Positions 1 through 6,165 of a stretch of 8,721 nucleotides of DNA are shown one piece after another (position 1 is the first letter of the stretch; every line of letters begins with the position of its first letter). This DNA is from Dehalococcoidales bacterium (GTDB lineage Bacteria > Chloroflexota > Dehalococcoidia > Dehalococcoidales > DAOVUZ01): positions 1-8,721 of the forward strand of contig DAOVUZ010000021.1 in assembly GCA_030632305.1 (NCBI GenBank). The letters are read 5' to 3'. The notes beneath the pieces were generated by a model. It was not told the origin of the DNA, searched no databases, and saw nothing but the letters and a program-made list of their open reading frames with translations. The translations under genes were made by a program, and so were the position numbers.

Positions 1-181
1 AAACCAGAGTAACAATTGGCCAGAATGTTATTTAAATTGGGGGAGCCGATCGAAAGTTCTACATTCAGATGGGGGAGACAGGCTTCGGAACACATAGTAT
101 CCTGGAGCCCCATCTCTAGTTGGAAAGCAGCTGCCTTAGCAGCCTCGATATTTTACGGTATCTTCTGGTGGACAAGCTCAG

Positions 182-862
182 TTAATCTAAGGAGATTAGG
201 CCCTGCTTTATAGCTACAACCACCGCTTCAGTGCGGGCATTAGCATTCAATTTGCGCAAGATTGAAGTAACATGATTTTTAATGGTTTGCTCGCTGATGC
301 CAAGTTTAATTGCAATCTCCTTATTAAAGTAGCCCTGAGCTATATAATTGAGGATTTCCATCTCTCTCGGGGTGAGCGGTGAGATAAAGGCTTCAGCTTC
401 GCTTCGCCAGGAGAGTTCTTGAAACTGGTGTAACACTTGTTCTGCTACCTTTGGTCGGGTGGTGAGGCTTTCATTTATAGGGTGCTCACCACGAGCTACC
501 TGTCTAACTGTATCGACTAGCTGGTCAGCAGTAATTTCCTTGCTCAAATAAGCTGCAGCCTGGGCTTTGAGTACCCGAAAGAGCTGAGTATCGTTGGGGT
601 TTGAAGCAAGCACAATTAAGCCAATGTTAGGCGAGCGTTGCTTTATCTTATGAGCTAGTGTCAGGCTATCATCAGAGGAGCCATCAATATCCACGAGGGC
701 TACATCAGGCGGCAAAGTGTCAATGGCTGATAGCACTTGGTCATTGACCTCGGTGGCACCTGAGATTTCAATATCTTCCATAGAGGAGAGCGAATGCTCT
801 ATTCCTTGCCGAAACAGAAATTGCTGACTAACTATAAAGATTCGTATTTTATTCATGTTCAT
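182..862 (-). CDS. NarL/FixJ-family response regulator with degenerate receiver
   Basis: This 226-residue protein has the two-domain layout of NarL/FixJ regulators and should be a cytoplasmic DNA-binding transcription factor. Residues about 5-125 form a receiver: the phospho-acceptor position is D58 (in PDVALVDID), the switch Ser is S87 and the conserved Lys is K108 (YLSKE). The acidic pair that normally binds magnesium (VDDHPLFRQG in relatives) is replaced by S12-Q13 in VSQQFLFRQG, so ordinary Mg-dependent phosphorylation is doubtful. Residues about 160-224 are a LuxR-type helix-turn-helix (LTPREMEIL, then GISEQTIKNHV and LNANARTEAV). The start is uncertain: an AAGG lies 3 bases before the first ATG and 9 bases before a second ATG two codons in, which may be the true one. 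It lies downstream of the sensor gene on the same strand. No histidine kinase with a catalytic domain is present. Family assignment is firm; targets are unknown. Confidence 0.93.
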   Translation of the reverse strand: MNMNKIRIFIVSQQFLFRQGIEHSLSSMEDIEISGATEVNDQVLSAIDTLPPDVALVDIDGSSDDSLTLAHKIKQRSPNIGLIVLASNPNDTQLFRVLKAQAAAYLSKEITADQLVDTVRQVARGEHPINESLTTRPKVAEQVLHQFQELSWRSEAEAFISPLTPREMEILNYIAQGYFNKEIAIKLGISEQTIKNHVTSILRKLNANARTEAVVVAIKQGLISLD

Positions 863-885
863 AAACCTTATCTAGAACCAGCTCG

Positions 886-906
886 CACTGAAGCCGACTT
901 CAAGTG
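886..906 (-). promoter_or_regulatory. hairpin in the leader before the response regulator
   Basis: CACTGAAG and CTTCAAGTG face each other across a 4-base loop, giving an 8-bp stem with one bulged base in RNA read from the minus strand. It sits between the sensor stop codon and the response-regulator start. No T-run follows, so it does not look like a Rho-independent terminator. It may shape translation or RNA stability, or be chance. Confidence 0.25.
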
Positions 907-942
907 ATTCTAACTCCTTTCATTCTCTATATTATTCCCACT

Positions 943-3939
943 TTAGGTAGTGACAGCAGTAGTTTTAGCAATGGAGAGGAAAACCTCAGCCAGCTTAGGG
1001 TCGAACTGCGTGCCGGCACCTCGCTTTATTTCCTCCAATGCTTCTTCATAGGATAAGGTATTAGAGAAAGGTCGTTCCGAAGTCATAGCGGCAAAGGCAT
1101 CAGCTATAGCCAGAATGCGGGCTTCTAATGGTATCTCCTCACCCTTTAGTCCTTGGGGATAACCACTACCATCATACCTCTCATGGTGGTGCAGGATGCC
1201 AAGTATGCAAGGAGCCAAGTGACCAATATGACTAACAATAGTTGCCCCCAGTTGAGGGTGAGTTTTAATTGCTTCCCATTCCTCGTCAGTCAGCTCGTAC
1301 TGTTTAGTGAGTATCTCGTCACTGATCCCAATCTTGCCAATATCATGGAGTAAAGCACAAGTGCCCAGCCTATTTATTTCCAGAGGCTCCAGATTAAGAG
1401 CTTCGGCTATGGCTATAGCATACTCGCTCACCTTTTTTGAGTGGCTGCAGGTGTAGTGGTCTCTGGCATCTACTGCTGCTGCCAGAGCATAAATAGTGCT
1501 CAAGGTTTTACTATCTTTATTACTACCAGAACCAATCGTTGTATCATCTGACACAAGCATAGCTCCTGAGGCATGTTGGCTTTGATTACCGCCGCTCCGT
1601 TTGGCATGGTAAAGTGCTGCGTCAGCAGCAGCGATAATCTCATTTAGTCCTACGCCGTCAGCCGGCCAACTAGCCAAGCCAAGACTGATGGTAAGCGGTA
1701 TATAGCCTGTTTTCACTTCTGAGGCAACTTGTTTGCGAATTCGCTCAGCTACCTGGTAGGCAGCCTCGATAGTTGTCTGGGGGAAGAGAATGGCAAATTC
1801 ATCCCCACCATAGCGAAAAGCCTGATCAGCACTTCTTATGGCCTTTTTCATAGTGCCGCTGATTTGCCCCAGGAGTTTATCACCGGCTAAATGCCCCTGG
1901 TCGTCATTGTAGGCCTTAAAAGAGTCGAGGTCAAAAATGATTAGCGAGAATACGCCGCCATAACGAGAGTGCCGACCAATCTCGCTGGTAATCACTTCGT
2001 CGAGGGAGCGGCGATTAAGCAGTCCGGTGAGCTCATCAGTGCGGGCTCTCTGCTCCACTTTAGCATAGAGACGAGAATTCTCAATGGGCATAGCAATCTG
2101 AGACACCAGCTGTTCTAAGAGATTTATATGCCTCTGGCCGTAGGCATTTGGGGAACAACTAGCTATGATTAGACTACCAATAACTTTACCACTGGCTATT
2201 AACGGCAGATAAGCAATTGAGCGTACCCCTTGTCCGATATGGTATTTCCCGGTGAGAAACTTGCTTTCCTGCAATAGGTCAGGCTCAATCATAGCCTGCC
2301 GATGGACGGCTACCCATTCCATAGCAGAGCCTTTGAGTGGCACTCGCTCTCCTACTTGCCAGGCTGAGCCTATCTCAGAGGATAAGGCTAAGAAACGACA
2401 CTCGTTCTCCTCAATAAGAACAATGGCTGCCCAGCTAACATCAACTACTTTCTTCAACACCCGGATGAAGCTATCGTATATTCCTTGAATGTCCAAACTG
2501 GAGGTTATAATTGTGCTGGAGCGATTGATTACCGATAGCTCTTCTTCGCGCTGTCGGAGTTGCTCGCGAAGGCATTCCTTCTCCATACTTACCGCTACTC
2601 GGTTGGCAACATCCTCCAGGAAATTGAAATCTTCAAGCGAGTACCTACCGGCTTGCTTTTTGTCCAGTATCAGAATACCTATTAACCGGCCACGACTTAT
2701 CAAAGGCATAAATAGCTCTAGCTCGCTTGACTTGATTAACTCCTTTTCCTGCTCCGATAGACTCCGAAATTCGGGCAGAATAGCTAAACTCTCGCTAGTT
2801 AACGGTTTACGTTCTCGCCTCAGATATTCCACAATAGGATTGTGCCCTCTTAACCTTAGACCGGACAAGGTGCTGTCTTCCTGGTTTGGTTCAACAAGCT
2901 GGACAGTAAAATCTTCGCTGCCAACCTCAAGAAACAATAGCCCTGCCTTGTTACACCTAATTGCTTTGGTAACCAGCATTAACAGCTCTCCACCTTGTTC
3001 CTTGAGGCTGAAAACGCGGTGTATCTCATTGGCAAAATCAGATAATTTCTGGCGGTAATCGTAGCTTTGTCCCTGAAAAGCTTTGCCTATAGTGGCAAAG
3101 AAAATACCGCGCAGTTTATAGATAAATATAAGGGCTAAAACGGAGGCTATGGTGATTGCGGACGTAGTCGTGGGGTCAAGCTCAAGGTGGAGAATACTAT
3201 CAAGGATAAAGAGTAAAAGCCAGTAGCTACCAGCCCCGATAATCCCCAGGCTTATCCACAGCAACCCTCGTCGCAAAACAAATCTGATATCCACCAACTG
3301 GTGCCTAATAGTAGCGTAACTGAGAATGAAGGCATTGACCAGGTTGCCAAAATGACTTATGGGAAATTCCCTCCCCCAGGGGAGAAGACCAAAGAAAATA
3401 AAGATGGTCAGAACGAAGATACCAAACAGCAGAGAAATGATTTGATTATATAATACCGCGTTATCTAAAACCCTCAGCCTTTTCTGGAAAACATACACAT
3501 TCCTGGCGGCCAAAGTTAGGAGGGGAATAGCTAAAAAGATAATTCCCGTTCCGTAGTCGAGATAAAGCTTGTCACCGCTGGCAGTAATCCCTTCGGGCAT
3601 ATAACCCAGTAGCACCAGAGTGATACTTGCCAGCAGTGAACTATAGGCAAAGGGTAACCAGCGCCCCTCGCCCGGAGCAAAGAAAGAAGAGGTGAAGCAG
3701 TGGAATTGCACTACCATCCAGGCGAATGTAATGAGAATGAGTTGAAGCAAGAAGAAATTAAGTTGCGGGAAAAAATTGCTGCGTAAAAAGAAACTAGTTA
3801 AGCTCCACGCCATGGCAGCGATTAGAAATAGGGTGAAGAGTTTATGCTTCCTCAGCCATGGACGGGTGCCAATGGTAGTGACCAGTAGCGGGATATAGGC
3901 AATGGTGGCAATTAAAGGGAATAAAGCATAAATATTCAT
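943..3939 (-). CDS. 7TM-type membrane sensor with GAF-GAF-GGDEF-HD-GYP domains (c-di-GMP turnover)
   Basis: About 998 residues from the ATG at 3939. Residues 1-277 hold eight or nine hydrophobic segments and a juxtamembrane stretch (YATIRHQLVDIR, about 208-219) typical of the N-terminal 7TM region of histidine kinases, here feeding other outputs. Two GAF domains follow (about 305-452 and 482-622). The GGDEF domain (about 628-787) looks active as a diguanylate cyclase: the metal aspartate is in FDLDSFK, GGDEF (711-715) is intact, and an RxxD product-inhibition site (RSAD, 702-705) lies five residues before it. The HD-GYP domain (about 813-992) keeps HDIGK (865-869), T-H894, HHH (917-919), GYP (926-928) and D947, as expected for a c-di-GMP phosphodiesterase. 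The position four before the first metal His is Tyr829 rather than Glu, which suggests a two-metal site. A longer reading from TTG at 3978 is possible, but that codon sits inside a good -35 element. The stop is 80 bases before the response regulator. Confidence 0.95.
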   Translation of the reverse strand: MNIYALFPLIATIAYIPLLVTTIGTRPWLRKHKLFTLFLIAAMAWSLTSFFLRSNFFPQLNFFLLQLILITFAWMVVQFHCFTSSFFAPGEGRWLPFAYSSLLASITLVLLGYMPEGITASGDKLYLDYGTGIIFLAIPLLTLAARNVYVFQKRLRVLDNAVLYNQIISLLFGIFVLTIFIFFGLLPWGREFPISHFGNLVNAFILSYATIRHQLVDIRFVLRRGLLWISLGIIGAGSYWLLLFILDSILHLELDPTTTSAITIASVLALIFIYKLRGIFFATIGKAFQGQSYDYRQKLSDFANEIHRVFSLKEQGGELLMLVTKAIRCNKAGLLFLEVGSEDFTVQLVEPNQEDSTLSGLRLRGHNPIVEYLRRERKPLTSESLAILPEFRSLSEQEKELIKSSELELFMPLISRGRLIGILILDKKQAGRYSLEDFNFLEDVANRVAVSMEKECLREQLRQREEELSVINRSSTIITSSLDIQGIYDSFIRVLKKVVDVSWAAIVLIEENECRFLALSSEIGSAWQVGERVPLKGSAMEWVAVHRQAMIEPDLLQESKFLTGKYHIGQGVRSIAYLPLIASGKVIGSLIIASCSPNAYGQRHINLLEQLVSQIAMPIENSRLYAKVEQRARTDELTGLLNRRSLDEVITSEIGRHSRYGGVFSLIIFDLDSFKAYNDDQGHLAGDKLLGQISGTMKKAIRSADQAFRYGGDEFAILFPQTTIEAAYQVAERIRKQVASEVKTGYIPLTISLGLASWPADGVGLNEIIAAADAALYHAKRSGGNQSQHASGAMLVSDDTTIGSGSNKDSKTLSTIYALAAAVDARDHYTCSHSKKVSEYAIAIAEALNLEPLEINRLGTCALLHDIGKIGISDEILTKQYELTDEEWEAIKTHPQLGATIVSHIGHLAPCILGILHHHERYDGSGYPQGLKGEEIPLEARILAIADAFAAMTSERPFSNTLSYEEALEEIKRGAGTQFDPKLAEVFLSIAKTTAVTT

Positions 3940-3949
3940 ATGTGAGGCA

Positions 3950-3978
3950 ATTATTACCCCAAATATGAAAGCTGTCAA
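3950..3978 (-). promoter_or_regulatory. near-consensus sigma-70-type promoter for the sensor gene
   Basis: On the minus strand TTGACA (3978-3973) is followed after exactly 17 bases by AATAAT (3955-3950), a 6/6 and a 5/6 match to the housekeeping consensus. Transcription would begin around 3943-3944, only a few bases before the ATG at 3939, so the message would be almost leaderless. This fits the lack of a Shine-Dalgarno sequence before that ATG. It argues against the upstream TTG at 3978 as the start. It could act as an internal promoter within a GH3-sensor transcription unit. Confidence 0.6.
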
Positions 3979-4020
3979 GAAAAACTAGAGTGAGTTGACT
4001 AAGGTAGGGAGACTAAAGTA

Positions 4021-5682
4021 CTAGTGAACAGCCACTGGCTCAGCTTCAGCAGCTACCTTAACCTCTGGCACCGCTTTTGGCTTGGCTAGGAGGAGCGAAA
4101 GCACTTTGTCTGATGGATTAATGTGCGGCGGCTTCAGATGAGCTAAATCAGCACCTTCAGCTTGTCTTTGAGATGTGTAATTAGCGAAGGCACCACGAGG
4201 TAGCAATGTAGTCTCTACCCTGAAATTTATCATATCCGCAAAATCGTCACGAACCGGCGACATATGGTTATCGTTATCTGATTTCATAATCTGCTCATGC
4301 ACTGCTCTGGCTATATCTGCCTCGCTGGCTCGGTATTCATCTCTAAGTTCAATAAAGAGACGTAGCACCGGCTCCCCGGTTTCCTTGAAAGCTGTCCAAT
4401 CCTCGTAAGCAATGCCGGTATTCTCTATTGCCTGCCAGATTACCTTTTCCGTCAGCCGAACTACACTGAAATCGAGAAGGTCGTCAGCTCGTCTCTCAAA
4501 AACCATTTGTGGGATATCAATGCCCAGCTTCTCATTTCGCAGTGAGGTTATCCTGACCATATCACCAACCCTGTATCTGACCAGAGCCCCGCCGTGAAAA
4601 TTGGTGGTCACTATCTCATAATTCTCTCCGGCTTTTACCTCATTAAGCAAAACCGTCTGGGGCTGATAGCTGTGGTCTAGCTGCCATTTGAAATGTTCCT
4701 TTTCCGGTATAAACTCCAGGAAGTTAAGATTGGGGATGAAGGTCATACTATCGTAGTCCCAGGTCTGGGTGGCGACGAAGCTACATTCGGTGTTAACATA
4801 TGCATCCAAAGGGCACCTTCCCCAAAGTTCCTTTATCTTATCCTTGTAGACCGCACTATCAAGGCCACTGCTTACGATTCCCTTTACTGGCCATAGGTCT
4901 TTAGGTAACATCGGCCGCCCGGCTAATTTGCTCCTGACCAGTCCCTTAGTTAAACGAAACAGGGCTTTGGGCTGGGAGAGGAAGGGACGAATATCTACTT
5001 TGTCTGAGGACTGGCTGAACTTATTGCCCACAGCAACCAAAACGAGAGACAAACCAAAAAAGTAATCAATCCCTTGGGATAGAGCTTGTTTAAAACCGAG
5101 TTTTATTCTTTCCTCAAAAGGCAAGTTTTCGGCTTCATCTAAGGGAGGCAAATAATCTGATGGGGTTTGTTCTTGTAGCATAGTAGCCAGGGCACCTGAT
5201 ATATAGGGTCTGGGGGCTACTGTGTAGACAATCTTGGGACGCACAGGAATCGTAGAGGTATCACCCCATCCCTTACAACTAGAGAGCATGCCAATGCCGT
5301 ACATTATTATACTCAACTCATGACGAAATGCCGGGGTTATCGGCACCCATTTACAGGAGTACTCACCAGACCTACCTGAGGAGTGTGCCCACATAATAGG
5401 CTTGGCTGGCAATATGTCTTCCCTCTTCTCTAGAAGCTCGGGACAATAATCGGTATAGGTGGTTAACGGCACCTGCTCCCTGAACTCGTCTACGGTCTGT
5501 GGTTTTGCCCCACGCATCAGCTTTTTACCCAACTCACAGCGGCTTACTAGTTCTATCTGTTCCAATAGCAGTCGTTTCTGAATAGTCATAAATTGCTCTA
5601 GGGTGAGGTTAATAAAGCCACAGCACATCTGCCATAGCTCTTCATCTCTACCCTGGCGCAAAAGCTCAATTGCTTTTAGCAT
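4021..5682 (-). CDS. GH3-family acyl-adenylating protein
   Basis: The 553 residues match the usual GH3 length of about 550-600 and the GH3 layout. GH3 proteins belong to the ANL adenylate-forming superfamily; the plant members activate a carboxylic acid with ATP and join it to an amino acid. Visible landmarks: PLTTYTDY (72-79), which in the family precedes the nucleotide loop; the Ser/Gly-rich loop HSSGRSGE (100-107) followed by KWVPITP; YVNTECSF (295-302), the adenine-site-like motif; VRYRVGDMV (368-376); and FERRADDLLDF with LTEK near 395-413. The last about 20 residues are a low-complexity Ala/Val/Glu/Pro tail. The start is supported by a G-rich ribosome-binding site (GGGGGGTGG) three bases before the ATG. 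The protein has no signal peptide and is probably cytoplasmic. It is divergent from the HTH-fabF operon and lies 81 bases upstream of the sensor's ATG. The acid substrate and the acceptor cannot be told from the sequence. Confidence 0.88.
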   Translation of the reverse strand: MLKAIELLRQGRDEELWQMCCGFINLTLEQFMTIQKRLLLEQIELVSRCELGKKLMRGAKPQTVDEFREQVPLTTYTDYCPELLEKREDILPAKPIMWAHSSGRSGEYSCKWVPITPAFRHELSIIMYGIGMLSSCKGWGDTSTIPVRPKIVYTVAPRPYISGALATMLQEQTPSDYLPPLDEAENLPFEERIKLGFKQALSQGIDYFFGLSLVLVAVGNKFSQSSDKVDIRPFLSQPKALFRLTKGLVRSKLAGRPMLPKDLWPVKGIVSSGLDSAVYKDKIKELWGRCPLDAYVNTECSFVATQTWDYDSMTFIPNLNFLEFIPEKEHFKWQLDHSYQPQTVLLNEVKAGENYEIVTTNFHGGALVRYRVGDMVRITSLRNEKLGIDIPQMVFERRADDLLDFSVVRLTEKVIWQAIENTGIAYEDWTAFKETGEPVLRLFIELRDEYRASEADIARAVHEQIMKSDNDNHMSPVRDDFADMINFRVETTLLPRGAFANYTSQRQAEGADLAHLKPPHINPSDKVLSLLLAKPKAVPEVKVAAEAEPVAVH

Positions 5683-5703
5683 TTGCCACCCCCCAAACTA
5701 ACC

Positions 5704-5733
5704 TTAATATGAAAATACTATGGCAGGTGTCAG
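5704..5733 (-). promoter_or_regulatory. possible promoter of the GH3-family gene
   Basis: On the minus strand CTGACA (5733-5728, 5/6 to the -35 consensus) and TATTAA (5709-5704, 4/6 to the -10) are 18 bases apart. The predicted start near 5697 would give a short leader that just includes the G-rich ribosome-binding site. The 13-bp palindromic repeats begin about 18 bases upstream of the -35, a usual place for regulator binding. Confidence 0.35.
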
Positions 5734-5748
5734 TTAGCTTGAGAAGTG

Positions 5749-5794
5749 GTTATGTTCTAGAACTATGTTCTAGAACTATGTTCTAGAACATAAC
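5749..5794. repeat. three tandem 13-bp repeats with palindromic core GTTCTAGAAC
   Basis: TATGTTCTAGAAC occurs three times head to tail at 5751-5763, 5764-5776 and 5777-5789 with no mismatch. Each copy contains the perfect palindrome GTTCTAGAAC. The third extends to a 16-bp palindrome (5777-5792), and the outer arms of the array (5749-5763 and 5780-5794) form a perfect 15-bp inverted repeat. Palindromic cores every 13 bases in a divergent promoter region look like binding sites for a dimeric regulator, or could form a cruciform. A further copy of the half CTAGAACATA appears at 5855-5864. Confidence 0.9.
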
Positions 5795-5937
5795 ATCTTC
5801 ACAAGAGGCGACTAATAATTTATGCTAGGACTAACCCGAATATAGTCGAATAGACTAGAACATAGAATCTTCACAAGAGGCGTTAATAACCTATGCTGGG
5901 ACTAATTCGACCATAGTCGAATAGACTAAAATATAAA
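5795..5937. repeat. two imperfect 72-bp tandem units with phased GACTA/TAGTC boxes
   Basis: Unit 1 (5795-5866) and unit 2 (5867-5937) both begin ATCTTCACAAGAGGCG and align along their length with one single-base gap and a handful of substitutions. Each holds the same ordered boxes: GACTA (5829, 5900), then TAGTC (5843, 5914), then GACTA (5853, 5924). The steps are 14 and 10 bases, and the last two boxes form an inverted pair around GAATA. Another GACTA is at 5810-5814. The end of each unit carries CTAGAACATA (5855) or its decayed form CTAAAATATA (5925), which links these units to the 13-bp palindromes. The array ends about 14 bases before the HTH gene, so it probably spans that gene's promoter; TAAAAT at 5927-5932 is a possible -10. 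Confidence 0.88.
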
Positions 5938-5950
5938 GGGGATAAGTCAG

Positions 5951-6163
5951 GTGGTGAGGTACTACATAAAAAATAACGATAACTTGCTCACCCCGGAACA
6001 GGTGGCGGCGATCCTTCAGGTTCATGTTTTAACCATATACAGCTACATTCGACGGGGTAAGCTTGACGCTGTATGTCTCGGTCGAAGCTATCGCATTATT
6101 CCCAATGACCTTACACGCTTTATCGAATCAAACCGCATCAAAAAGCTACAGGAGGAATATTAG
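5951..6163 (+). CDS. excisionase-type (MerR-like) helix-turn-helix protein
   Basis: A 70-residue protein made almost entirely of one DNA-binding domain of the HTH_17/excisionase type. LLTPEQVAAILQVHVLTIYSYIRRGKL (residues 12-38) gives the helix-turn-helix, and LDAVCLGRSYRIIPNDLTRFIES (38-60) the wing and last helix. The start is GTG, with AAAGGGG (5935-5941) nine bases before it; a second GTG follows directly. There is no integrase nearby, so an actual excisionase role is unlikely; small proteins of this type also serve as transcription regulators. Its last codons contain the strong ribosome-binding site AGGAGG for the next gene, and only two bases separate its stop from the fabF start. The two are therefore almost certainly co-transcribed and translationally coupled. 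Its position just beside the repeat array makes it the first candidate to bind there (inference). Confidence 0.88.
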   Translation: MVRYYIKNNDNLLTPEQVAAILQVHVLTIYSYIRRGKLDAVCLGRSYRIIPNDLTRFIESNRIKKLQEEY

Positions 6164-6165
6164 AC

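Noticed and set aside
130..143. Small hairpin after the response-regulator stop (GCTGC/GCAGC)
   Set aside because: The stem is only five base pairs and the minus-strand sequence after it has just three T's, so it is not a credible terminator.
16..213. 65-residue plus-strand frame starting with TTG
   Set aside because: It has no ribosome-binding site, no recognisable domain, and overlaps the 3' end of the response regulator on the other strand.
2489..3058. 189-residue plus-strand frame
   Set aside because: It is antisense to the GAF domains of the sensor and has the Ser/Arg/Leu-rich composition of a shadow frame, with no motif.
5749..5937. Repeat array read as a CRISPR array or as replication iterons
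   Set aside because: There are no unique spacers between identical repeats and no Cas gene; there is no replication protein gene or AT-rich melting region, and the layout fits a divergent promoter better.
5951..6163. HTH protein as a true excisionase marking an integrated element
   Set aside because: No integrase, tRNA or flanking direct repeat is visible, and it is tightly coupled to a metabolic gene.
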